Source: Paenibacillus tarimensis
GTDB lineage: Bacteria > Bacillota > Bacilli > Paenibacillales > Paenibacillaceae
DNA length: 64,000 bases
Assembly: GCF_021532315.1 (NCBI RefSeq)
Contig: NZ_JAKGAO010000011.1
Coordinates: forward strand, 434,001-498,000
Direction of reading: 5' to 3'
Shown: positions 42,428 through 49,985 of the stretch, piece after piece
How the letters are laid out: every line of letters begins with the position of its first letter
Position numbering within the stretch: the stretch's first letter is position 1
The notes under the pieces: generated by a model
Databases searched by the model: none
What the model saw: only the letters and a program-made list of their open reading frames with translations
What the model was told of the DNA's origin: nothing
Made by a program: the position numbers and the translations under genes

Positions 42428-43495
42428 ATGAATCGGCGTTTTAGTGGAATTCTTGCAGCTTCGCTTATGATACTCACAATTGCGGGGTGCGGAGGGAATA
42501 ATCAAGCACAACCGCCGGATGCAGCTAATGACGGAAACCAAGCGGAAGCTCCTGTCGAGGCCAAGCAGCGTATTATTCGTGCCGGGATCGGCTTGAATGA
42601 TCAGCATCCTCAGTATAAAGGGTTGTTACGCTTTAAGGAAATCGTCGAAGCGGAGTCCAACGGAGCGATTAAAGTAGAAACGTATCATAGCGGACAATTG
42701 GGCGACGATCGAACAATGATGGAAGCATTGCAGTTGGGCACGCAAGAGATGACAATTCCTTCGACCGCTCCAATCGGAAATTTCGTAACGGATTTCACGG
42801 TATTCGACATTCCGTTCCTTATGCCCAGCGAAGAAGTGGCGGACAAGGTACTCCTGGAGAGCGAGATCGCTCAACAGCTATTAGATAAATTACCGGCTCA
42901 AAATTTAATCGGTCTGACGTATTGGGAGAACGGTTTCCGTAACTTGACCAATAATGTTAGGGCAGTCGGGACGGCATCCGATTTTAAAGGTCTGAAAATC
43001 CGCACGATGGAAAATCAACTGCATTTGGCGGCATTCAAAGCTTTAGGGGCTAACCCGACGCCAATGGCCTTCAGCGAATTGTTTACTGCACTACAGCAAG
43101 GAACAGTAGATGGGCAAGAAAATCCGATAGCGACCATCTATCTGCAAAAGTTTTACGAGGTTCAAAAGCATATCTCGCTGACGAAGCACGTGTACAGCCC
43201 GTTTGTCGTCATGTTAAGTAAGAAGTTCTGGGATGATTCCACTCCAGAGCAGCAGGAGTTATTGAAGCGGGCGGCATTAGAAGCTGGTACGCTCGAGCGT
43301 CAGTTGAACCGAGAAGCCAACGAGCAATATTTGACAGAGCTTAAAGCGGAAGGCATGACCGTGACAGAAATCTCCCCCGAAGCCCGCGCCGAGTTGGAAT
43401 CGATCATTGTACCGATCGTCGATCAGTTTGCGGATAATATTGGGAAAGATACCGTCGAGAAAGTCCGAGCAGCCATTACGGAAGCAAGCCAATAA
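42428..43495 (+). CDS. TRAP transporter substrate-binding lipoprotein (DctP family)
   Basis: A 355-residue DctP-type binding protein. Lipobox L-T-I-A-G-C with Cys21, then the solute-binding fold: FKEIVEAESNGAIKVETYHS, the conserved arginine region in FKGLKIRTMENQLHLAAF (binds the substrate carboxylate), and FYEVQKHISLTKHVYSP. It captures an organic acid at the cell surface. I chose the ATG at 42428, seven bases after GAGGAGA. First gene of a DctP-DctQ-DctM operon; an internal hairpin after it may keep it in molar excess. Confidence 0.93.
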   Translation: MNRRFSGILAASLMILTIAGCGGNNQAQPPDAANDGNQAEAPVEAKQRIIRAGIGLNDQHPQYKGLLRFKEIVEAESNGAIKVETYHSGQLGDDRTMMEALQLGTQEMTIPSTAPIGNFVTDFTVFDIPFLMPSEEVADKVLLESEIAQQLLDKLPAQNLIGLTYWENGFRNLTNNVRAVGTASDFKGLKIRTMENQLHLAAFKALGANPTPMAFSELFTALQQGTVDGQENPIATIYLQKFYEVQKHISLTKHVYSPFVVMLSKKFWDDSTPEQQELLKRAALEAGTLERQLNREANEQYLTELKAEGMTVTEISPEARAELESIIVPIVDQFADNIGKDTVEKVRAAITEASQ

Positions 43496-43504
43496 ATCGA
43501 GTGT

Positions 43505-43552
43505 AGGAAACAGAAACATAAGACATGCTCTGTTTCCTGCTTTTCTTATTTT
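43505..43552 (+). terminator. hairpin between dctP and dctQ
   Basis: AGGAAACAG (43505-43513) pairs with CTGTTTCCT (43530-43538), then GCTTTTCTTATTTT. It is probably a partial terminator, giving more binding protein than membrane subunits. Confidence 0.65.
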
Positions 43553-43568
43553 GGGGAGGAGCATAGAA

Positions 43569-44087
43569 GTGAGGTTCATACGAAAAATCGACGAGCAATT
43601 GGAAGAAACGGTCTGCGTCATATTGTTTTCTATTATGGTCATTCTCACCTTTGTACAAGTACTGTCGCGCTTTGTCCTAAACTTATCGCTTGGGTGGTCG
43701 GAGGAGATCTCTCGTTTTTTATTCGTGTGGCTCGTCTACATGTCCGCTGCCATGGCTGCGAAGCATCGTCGACACATTCGGGTCGAGTTGATCGACCAGT
43801 TTCTCCCTCGGGGGTTGTCCAAATGGGTCGGTCTCGTATCGGATGTACTGTGGATCGCCTATGCGGTTGTTGTAGCGTTCCTAGGTTTTAATATTATGCA
43901 AATGATCATGGGGCATGGGCAGCTGTCGCCTGCCGCACAATTGCCTATGGGCTGGATCTATTTCATTATTCCTGTCGGTTTCGGGCTGATCGCGCTTCGC
44001 GTTGCACAAGGCATCTATGCGCGTTTTCGCGGAAATGATGAGATTTCCGACGAGGAAAAATTACGAAGAGTCATTGAGGAGGGCTGA
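43569..44087 (+). CDS. TRAP transporter small membrane subunit (DctQ)
   Basis: A 172-residue protein with four membrane helices. LGWSEEISRFLFVWLVYMSA (residues 38-57) is the DctQ signature. The start is the GTG at 43569, with GGGGAGGA upstream; the open frame extends back across the hairpin but is not coding there. Its stop is two bases before the DctM start. It pairs with DctM to form the Na+-driven transporter. Confidence 0.92.
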   Translation: MRFIRKIDEQLEETVCVILFSIMVILTFVQVLSRFVLNLSLGWSEEISRFLFVWLVYMSAAMAAKHRRHIRVELIDQFLPRGLSKWVGLVSDVLWIAYAVVVAFLGFNIMQMIMGHGQLSPAAQLPMGWIYFIIPVGFGLIALRVAQGIYARFRGNDEISDEEKLRRVIEEG

Positions 44088-44089
44088 CC

Positions 44090-45370
44090 GTGTCGCCACC
44101 TATCGTATTAGGCATATCTCTTATCGTATGTATACTAATAGGTATTCCGATCGCATTCGCCATTGGGATCGCCACCTTGGTTACTTTATTCGTCGGGGGC
44201 ATTCCGCTCGCGTTTATCGCCCAACAATCGTTTACTGCCCTTGACTCTTTTCCTCTGATGGCCGTTCCTTACTTTATATTAGCGGGCGCTCTAATGGAGA
44301 CTGGCGGTTTATCCAAAAGAATCATTCATGTCGCGCAGGAGGCCATGGGCAACGTAACCGGGGGCTTCGGCATTGTGACAATTCTAGCTTGTTCCTTATT
44401 CGCCGCCATTTCCGGATCAAGTCCGGCGACGGTCGCAGCGATCGGTTCGATAATGATTCCAGCCATGGTAAAGCACGGATACAGTAAGGATTTCGCTGCC
44501 GCAGTAGCCGGATCGGGCGGAGGGTTGGGCATCATTATCCCTCCTTCCATTCCAATGATTATTTACGGCATTGTTGCCGGAGTATCCATTGGCGATATGT
44601 TTCTAGCCGGATTCGTGCCCGGGTTTTTCCTAGCATTTCTGATGATTATGCTGATTTATGTCACGTCGAGACGAAGAGGATATACTGGTACCGGCCAAGC
44701 TTTTCAATTCACCAATTTCATGAAGGCACTCTGGGATGCCAAATGGGCGCTTTTCGCGCCAGTTCTTATCTTAGGAGGTATATACAGCGGCATCTTCACC
44801 CCGACGGAATCAGCAGTCATCGCCGTTGTCTACGGGCTGTTCGTAGGTCTATTCATATATAAAGAATTGAACTGGAGGCAGATTCCCAAAACCCTAATCT
44901 CTTCGGCCATGATCACTGGTTCCGTCATGGTTATACTGGGGACCGCGACCGCATTCGGCAAGTTAGTTACCATGTACCAAGTGCCGAACATGCTAGCCGC
45001 CGCGTTGACAAACATATCCGACAACAAATATGTGTTACTGCTGTTGGTCACAGCATTGATTTTGTTTATCGGCACATTTATGGAGACGTTGTCGATCATC
45101 ATCATTTTAGCACCGCTGTTCTTACCTGTACTGATGCAGTTGGGTGTAGATCCGATCCATTTCGGGGTTCTTCTTGTCATCGGGGCCGAGATCGGTATGA
45201 TGACTCCTCCGCTCGGCGTGAATTTGTTCGTTGCGTCTGGGATTTCGGGCTTATCTATTGAAAGAGTGTCCAAATCCATTTTCCCGTTTGTGCTTGTGCT
45301 CATCTTCGGCATGCTTGTCATGTTGTTCGTGCCATGGATGATACTCATTGTTCCACGAATTTTCGGATAA
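44090..45370 (+). CDS. TRAP transporter large permease (DctM)
   Basis: A 426-residue DctM subunit with 11-12 hydrophobic segments. Typical stretches are FTALDSFPLMAVPYFILAGA, SGSSPATVAAIGSIMIPAM and GGGLGIIIPPSIPMIIYG. GTG start at 44090, GAGGAGGG upstream. It moves the acid delivered by DctP using a sodium gradient. The genes after it suggest the imported compound is a hydroxy- or keto-acid. Confidence 0.95.
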   Translation: MSPPIVLGISLIVCILIGIPIAFAIGIATLVTLFVGGIPLAFIAQQSFTALDSFPLMAVPYFILAGALMETGGLSKRIIHVAQEAMGNVTGGFGIVTILACSLFAAISGSSPATVAAIGSIMIPAMVKHGYSKDFAAAVAGSGGGLGIIIPPSIPMIIYGIVAGVSIGDMFLAGFVPGFFLAFLMIMLIYVTSRRRGYTGTGQAFQFTNFMKALWDAKWALFAPVLILGGIYSGIFTPTESAVIAVVYGLFVGLFIYKELNWRQIPKTLISSAMITGSVMVILGTATAFGKLVTMYQVPNMLAAALTNISDNKYVLLLLVTALILFIGTFMETLSIIIILAPLFLPVLMQLGVDPIHFGVLLVIGAEIGMMTPPLGVNLFVASGISGLSIERVSKSIFPFVLVLIFGMLVMLFVPWMILIVPRIFG

Positions 45371-45382
45371 GGGGGCATCGGA

Positions 45383-45643
45383 ATGGCTACGAAAAAAATT
45401 GTCATTCGGTTGTCGGAGGATAAGACGATCGCTGAATTAGGAAAAATATTAACCGGATTTAATTCCGAAGTGATGATAAAGAAGAACGAAGGGGTTCACT
45501 ATAAAGAAGCCAATCTTAAAAGCATTTTGGGATTGATCAATCTGCGTCTCAATAATGGCGACGGGGTCACGATCGAAGGGGTCGGGGAGGAGGCGGAGGA
45601 GGCCGTAGAAGTCGTTGCGACATTCCTTGGCGGAACGCGGTAA
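45383..45643 (+). CDS. HPr-like protein without the phospho-histidine
   Basis: An 86-residue protein with the HPr fold in its second half: KEANLKSILGLINLRLNNGD resembles the Ser46 region of HPr (NLKSIMGV), with Ser47 at that site, and EEAEEAVEVVATFL is the last helix. The N-terminal His15 motif (GIHARP) is absent; the first His is H39. So it cannot carry PTS phosphate on histidine, like Crh of B. subtilis, but might be phosphorylated on the serine. AAGGGGG precedes the ATG. It lies between TRAP and dehydrogenase genes. Confidence 0.8.
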   Translation: MATKKIVIRLSEDKTIAELGKILTGFNSEVMIKKNEGVHYKEANLKSILGLINLRLNNGDGVTIEGVGEEAEEAVEVVATFLGGTR

Positions 45644-45699
45644 ACCCTTTCCTGATTCTGTAATCTCAGTGTACACGATATGTTTAGGGAGGAACATCG

Positions 45700-46662
45700 A
45701 TGACCCTTAAAGTAGTGGTGACGGATTATGAATACGAGAACCTCGAGCCGGAGCGGGAAGTATTCGAACCCCTTGGAATCGAGCTAATTCCAGCGCAGTG
45801 CCACACCGAACGGGAGGTCATTGAAGCCGCGAAAGATGCTCACGGCTTAATTAGTCAGTATGCTCCTATTACTCGGAACGTCATTGAAAACTTGCCGCAT
45901 TGCAAAGTCATCTCTCGTTACGGGATCGGCGTCGATACGATCGATGTGAAGGCAGCCTCGGATAGAGGAATTATTGTCGGGAACGTTCCTGACTACTGTA
46001 TCGACGAGGTGTCCGACCATGCGCTCGCTCTGCTCCTAACCGGAGCCCGAAAAATCATACCGTTGCATCAAGCGATCCAAAAGGGCAAATGGGATTACAA
46101 GATAGGCGTTCCTATATATCGCTTAAGAGGGCTTGTTCTCGGCTTGGTTGGCTTTGGCCGAATCCCTCAGCAAGTCGCGCGGAAAGCGCAGGCCTTCGGT
46201 CTTCGAGTGATCGCTTACGATCCATTCATTCCTGGAGGAGTGGCCGAAAGCTTCGAAGTTAAGCTGGTACAATTGGATGAACTTTGTGCACAGTCCGATT
46301 TTATTTCCGTACATGCGCCGCTCTTGGCAAGCACCCGAGGCATGATCGGCGAGGAGCAGTTCCGACGGATGAAGAAAGGAGCCATCATTGTAAATACGGC
46401 AAGAGGCCCTATCATTCAGGAGGAGGCATTAATTCGGGCGCTTCAAGAGAGAACCATATCCGGCGCATGTTTAGACGTAGTAGAACAGGAGCCCATCGAC
46501 GAGAGCAATCCGCTACTGAGCATGGACAATGTGATTCTGACCCCCCATATTTCTTGGTATTCGGAAGAATCACAAAATGAGCTCAAGCGCAAAACGGCAC
46601 AGAACGTGGCTCGTGTGTTGATCGGCGAACGACCGGACTATATCGTGAATCCAATCCAGTAA
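45700..46662 (+). CDS. D-2-hydroxyacid dehydrogenase
   Basis: A 320-residue NAD-dependent D-isomer 2-hydroxyacid dehydrogenase of the phosphoglycerate dehydrogenase/CtBP type. The Rossmann motif GLVGFGRIPQQVA lies at 147-159. The catalytic Arg is in VNTARGPII, the Glu in DVVEQEP and the His in TPHISWYSE. GGGAGGAAC precedes the ATG at 45700. It is the last gene of the TRAP operon, so it probably oxidises the imported hydroxyacid or reduces a ketoacid. Exact substrate unknown. Confidence 0.92.
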   Translation: MTLKVVVTDYEYENLEPEREVFEPLGIELIPAQCHTEREVIEAAKDAHGLISQYAPITRNVIENLPHCKVISRYGIGVDTIDVKAASDRGIIVGNVPDYCIDEVSDHALALLLTGARKIIPLHQAIQKGKWDYKIGVPIYRLRGLVLGLVGFGRIPQQVARKAQAFGLRVIAYDPFIPGGVAESFEVKLVQLDELCAQSDFISVHAPLLASTRGMIGEEQFRRMKKGAIIVNTARGPIIQEEALIRALQERTISGACLDVVEQEPIDESNPLLSMDNVILTPHISWYSEESQNELKRKTAQNVARVLIGERPDYIVNPIQ

Positions 46663-46915
46663 CAGTATGATGAGGAAACGCCTGGGGGTGTTCACCCGCA
46701 AGGGACGCCGGTGTGGTACAATCAATTTGTCTCTGTAAAAAAGGTCGAATAGCCCTTAAAGGTGGTCTATTTGGTGTATTTAAGTAATTCTATTCACTTT
46801 CTAAATATGAGCATTTTGCATGAGCGCTAAAAAGGGCATTTTGTCCAAAAACTAACGGCCCTTGTCAGGCAGGTATAATAGCAATGATGATTCCCCCTTT
46901 CAACCAGATTCCATC
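46663..46915. other. gap between the TRAP operon and rlmH
   Basis: No gene seen. It contains small inverted repeats (GGGTG-TT-CACCC near 46686; AAGGGC/GCCCTT between 46829 and 46864), none with a clear U-run. Confidence 0.4.
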
Positions 46916-46946
46916 AGAGTGAGGAGAGCATCCCCACTCTTTCTTT
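46916..46946 (+). terminator. intrinsic terminator at the rlmH-proximal end of the array
   Basis: AGAGTGAGG (46916-46924) pairs with CCCCACTCT (46932-46940), one mismatch, followed by TTCTTT. It ends rightward transcription of the TRAP cassette before it can oppose rlmH. Confidence 0.65.
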
Positions 46947-46968
46947 GTGAACTCTAGAAAAATTCGCC

Positions 46969-46987
46969 CTACTTATGATAAGGTTCA
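46969..46987 (-). repeat. rlmH 3' end, presumed attB/attR core
   Basis: CTACTTATGATAAGGTTCA, the last codons (EPYHK-stop) of the real rlmH, preceded by ATTCGCC. It is the reference for the five other copies. In staphylococci the same codons of rlmH are the SCC attachment site. Confidence 0.85.
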
Positions 46988-47448
46988 CCCCGATTAATCT
47001 TCACCGCCCGATACACCTGCTCGGTCAGCACCAGCCGCATCAACTGATGCGGCAGGGTCATACGCCCGAAGCTGAGCTTCTGCTGGGCGCGTTTCAGTAC
47101 GTTCTCGCCGAGGCCGTTGGAGCCGCCGATGACGAATACGACGTGGCTGCTGCCGTAGGTGCCCAGCTTGTCCAGCTGGGCGGCAAGATCCTCGGATGAC
47201 CACAGCTGGCCGCCAATGGCCAGGGCGACCACATGTGCATCCGGCTTGATCTGGGCCAGCAGGCGTTCGCCCTCCCGCTCGCGGACCTGTGCCTCCTCCG
47301 CTGCACTCATCGTCTCCGGCGCCTTCTCATCCGGCACCTCAATCACATCAAACTTTATGTAAGGCTTCAGACGCTTCGCATACTCCGCAATGCCGTCCGC
47401 CAAATATTTTTCCTTCAGCTTCCCAACCGCTGCTATTTGCACATGCAT
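46969..47448 (-). CDS. rlmH: 23S rRNA pseudouridine-1915 N3-methyltransferase RlmH
   Basis: A 159-residue SPOUT methyltransferase, the same length as B. subtilis RlmH. It begins [16 protein letters not shown], has the knot motif [18 protein letters not shown] and ends [13 protein letters not shown]. It methylates pseudouridine 1915 of 23S rRNA in the 70S ribosome using S-adenosylmethionine. I chose the ATG at 47448 (GGAGGAGC upstream). The gene is intact despite the adjacent cassette array, because insertion at the last codons restores them. Confidence 0.96.
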   Translation of the reverse strand: MHVQIAAVGKLKEKYLADGIAEYAKRLKPYIKFDVIEVPDEKAPETMSAAEEAQVREREGERLLAQIKPDAHVVALAIGGQLWSSEDLAAQLDKLGTYGSSHVVFVIGGSNGLGENVLKRAQQKLSFGRMTLPHQLMRLVLTEQVYRAVKINRGEPYHK

Positions 47449-47675
47449 TCGTAATGCTCCTCCCGTTATAATCGAGCAGCCTACCCACCCGCCATAAGCC
47501 CCCACTAATTACCTTAACTATATGTCTTCCCCAGCCTTCTCGCGATGCAAACGTTAGAATCATGAAGCTTTTCTAATTCATTCAGACGTTTATAATGCTC
47601 CCCTGCAAGGGTATTAACGTTACAGAAGCGCACACAACTGCCAACAACAATTTGGATTTCGAAAGGGGTACAAAC

Positions 47676-48026
47676 ATGAACAAACAGAAATGGGTTAAGT
47701 CTTCGCTGACTGCTGTCCTGGGTGCTACACTGGTATTCGGTGCTGCTGCTTGCGGTAATGCCGAGAACAACAACGTCGTGGTCGAAGACGAGAATGTCGT
47801 CACACCGGATACGACTACTCCTACTCCAGACACAACAACACCAGATGCCGGCACTACAACGCCTGATGCTGGCACGACTGAACCAGGTACTGACGCAACG
47901 GCTCCCGACGTGAACGTTACAACACCAGATGTTGACGTGGATACGCCGGACGTGGATATCGACTCCCCTGAGGGAGAAGGCATTACGGAAGAAGGCACAT
48001 CCCAAGACACGACAACTACTCCATAA
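47676..48026 (+). CDS. Thr/Pro/Asp-rich lipoprotein
   Basis: A 116-residue lipoprotein. Signal peptide with lipobox G-A-A-A-C, Cys26. The mature part is almost entirely low-complexity: repeats of TPDTTT, TPDAGTT and TPDVDVD between residues 40 and 95, then an acidic tail. It carries no recognisable domain and is probably an extended, negatively charged wall-spanning stalk. GAAAGGGG precedes the ATG at 47676. It lies divergent from rlmH and ends at a strong terminator. Function unknown. Confidence 0.75.
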   Translation: MNKQKWVKSSLTAVLGATLVFGAAACGNAENNNVVVEDENVVTPDTTTPTPDTTTPDAGTTTPDAGTTEPGTDATAPDVNVTTPDVDVDTPDVDIDSPEGEGITEEGTSQDTTTTP

Positions 48027-48043
48027 TGCATGATGATACAGGA

Positions 48044-48082
48044 AAACCCGCGCATCAGGCCAACCGGCCTGACCGCGGGTTT
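48044..48082. terminator. bidirectional terminator
   Basis: AAACCCGCG (48044-48052) pairs with CGCGGGTTT (48074-48082), with an inner CAGGCC/GGCCTG stem. It serves the lipoprotein gene and the convergent CxxH/CxxC gene. Confidence 0.85.
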
Positions 48083-48111
48083 CTTGTTGTGGACCTGTTG
48101 TCCTAACCGGC

Positions 48112-48279
48112 TCACACCAGCAGAATTTCCGCTCTCTGCTCACAGAGATCGCACTTGCGCGGCGGGTCCCAGTCCGCAAACTGAGTCCGGTCCAGATCCA
48201 CCATATCCGGCGCATCTTCATAATCGTCTACGAATTTATCAATAGCCAGCTCTACATGCTCTTTACATACACAATACAT
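48112..48279 (-). CDS. yyzF: CxxH/CxxC protein (YyzF-like)
   Basis: A 55-residue protein starting MYCVCKEHVELAIDKFVDDY and carrying a C-x-x-C near the end (RKCDLCEQRA). The CxxH (CKEH) and CxxC pairs define the small CxxH/CxxC family, which sits beside the rlmH/HtrA genes in Bacillus and relatives. It probably binds zinc; its role is unknown. GAGGAG, overlapping the end of the protease gene, precedes the ATG, so it is coupled to that gene. Symbol by position and motif. Confidence 0.8.
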   Translation of the reverse strand: MYCVCKEHVELAIDKFVDDYEDAPDMVDLDRTQFADWDPPRKCDLCEQRAEILLV

Positions 48280-48288
48280 AAGCGCGTC

Positions 48289-49614
48289 TTACTCCTCTTC
48301 GTTGTCCTTCTCGCCCAGCTTGAATGTCGTTGTCTTCAACTTGCCATCCCGGTAAAAGGTTACGTCAATGGTGTCGCCGATTTCCTTCTTACTATACAGA
48401 TACTTCCGAAGCTCCATCGTGCTGCCGATCGGCTGGCGGTCCAGCTTCACAATCACATCATTGAAGGCAAGCCCTGCTTCCTTAGCCGGCCCCAGCGACT
48501 CCAGGACAATAACACCTTCGGTTACATCCTTCGGGAGGTTCAGCTCATTCCCGGCAGGAGGCTCCGCCTCTTCCCCGGTCTCTTCCTCATCTGTCCATGC
48601 CGCTCCCGGCTGCTGCGACAGATACTGTTCCAGATCCAGTGTATAGACGCCCAGATAAGGGCGAAGCACCTTGCCATACTCCATTAGAGAATCCACAACA
48701 GGAAGAGCGCTGTTCATCGGAATTGCAAAACCAATCCCCTCGACACCATAATCTGCGACTTTCATGCTGTTTATACCAACAACCTCGCCGCTAAGATTAA
48801 CCAGTGCCCCGCCGCTGTTGCCTTGGTTGATGGAAGCGTCAATCTGAATGACCTCCTGCTCCCAGTCATAATTGCCATCCTGATTCAGCGATACAGGAAT
48901 CGTGCGTTTGCTTTTGCTCACAATTCCCATCGTCAGGGAGTCACCGAGCCCAAGCGGATTGCCTATCGCGATTACCGTTTCCCCGTCCCGAAGCTTCATC
49001 GAATCGCCGATCGCGGCAACCGTATCAATGCCCCTGCTATCTATCTCAAGCACAGCCAGGTCAGTAATCTGATCCATTCCCACGACCTTGGCTTCCCTAA
49101 CTTCGCCATTCACAAGCATTGCCTTCAAGATATGAGCGCCTTCGACGACGTGATAATTCGTAATAATATAAGCTTTACCGTCTGACTTCTTAAAAATAAC
49201 ACCGGAGCCCAGGCTCGCCTGCTGAAGCTCGGCTTCTTCCCCGCTGTCCAGCTCCTCTTCCGTCCCATCCTCACCGCTCCACAAGCCTTTTCCCTGCGGC
49301 AGCAGCTGTTCATTAATGATGCTTACGACAGCTGGCCTGACCACCGCTGCTGCCTGAATGGTACGCTCGAACGGATCAGCGGTCTGAATCGGCGCAGCGC
49401 CGCCAGTCTGTGTGCCGCCGGCCGGGCCGCCGCTGTCATAGCCGTAGATGAAGCCGAACATCAGCACAGCGGCCATCGCGCTGACGAAGGAGGAGACGAA
49501 CGCGATCCGCACCGCTCCCCAGCTGCGTTTTGCCGGAATACCCCATTCATCCTTGCGTGAACGGACCCGGCGGGATACCCTCGTGGAATAAAAATCGTCG
49601 TCGAACAAGCTCAT
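48289..49614 (-). CDS. HtrA-type serine protease with PDZ domain
   Basis: A 441-residue membrane-anchored HtrA/DegP-like protease. Cytoplasmic N-terminus, membrane helix at 38-58, an acidic Gly/Pro-rich linker, then the S1C domain with H155 (TNYHVV), D185 (TDLAVLE) and S267 (QGNSGGA), and a PDZ domain at about 335-430. It degrades misfolded proteins outside the membrane. By position it corresponds to YyxA (HtrC) of B. subtilis, at the end of the wal cluster. Start at 49614. Confidence 0.93.
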   Translation of the reverse strand: MSLFDDDFYSTRVSRRVRSRKDEWGIPAKRSWGAVRIAFVSSFVSAMAAVLMFGFIYGYDSGGPAGGTQTGGAAPIQTADPFERTIQAAAVVRPAVVSIINEQLLPQGKGLWSGEDGTEEELDSGEEAELQQASLGSGVIFKKSDGKAYIITNYHVVEGAHILKAMLVNGEVREAKVVGMDQITDLAVLEIDSRGIDTVAAIGDSMKLRDGETVIAIGNPLGLGDSLTMGIVSKSKRTIPVSLNQDGNYDWEQEVIQIDASINQGNSGGALVNLSGEVVGINSMKVADYGVEGIGFAIPMNSALPVVDSLMEYGKVLRPYLGVYTLDLEQYLSQQPGAAWTDEEETGEEAEPPAGNELNLPKDVTEGVIVLESLGPAKEAGLAFNDVIVKLDRQPIGSTMELRKYLYSKKEIGDTIDVTFYRDGKLKTTTFKLGEKDNEEE

Positions 49615-49763
49615 ATCTATCGCTCCTCTCGATGCCTTGCATCAAGACTATTTTTAGACTTATAGGAATGTTTTCGGCAGAACGGATTACAATAGTAAGA
49701 GTACTAGAATTCCCTATACGAATCTGTACTAAACATTTGACATCACAAGAGGAGATGATATTG

Positions 49764-49985
49764 ATGCAGCATTTGCCTGTGTCTGCCTGGGATCAAGTCA
49801 ATATGACCGCCAAGCTTGCCGATATGAAGGATCAGCATTACCAGATGCTTCTGGCCTTCCATTCCATGCTCGACATCCTCATGGATAAGGGACTCATCAC
49901 AAGGGATGAACTGGAGCGTAAAGCTGCTGCACTGGACGCGGAGTCCGAGGCCGCTATTTCTTCCTTACTTCGTCCCATGGGGTAG
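49764..49985 (+). CDS. small hypothetical protein
   Basis: A 73-residue helical protein (starts MQHLPVSAWDQVNMTAKLAD). I chose the ATG at 49764, eight bases after GAGGAG; the ATG four codons earlier touches that site. It is on the opposite strand to the wal cluster and overlaps the end of walJ by 32 bases. I do not recognise a family. The clean RBS and codon pattern support a real gene. Confidence 0.6.
   Translation: MQHLPVSAWDQVNMTAKLADMKDQHYQMLLAFHSMLDILMDKGLITRDELERKAAALDAESEAAISSLLRPMG

Larger units (their letters stand above)
28836..46987. mobile_element. rlmH-anchored cassette array (SCC-like)
   Basis: About 18.2 kb divided by six same-orientation copies of the rlmH 3' end (28836, 29788, 32990, 33894, 41766, 46969). 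The last copy is the genuine end of rlmH. The five segments differ in gene content and base composition, from A+T-rich ABC genes to a G+C-rich SNF2 gene, and two of the joints cut through genes. This matches tandem site-specific insertion at the 3' end of rlmH, as known for staphylococcal SCC elements. No serine or tyrosine recombinase gene was found inside. Confidence 0.75.
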
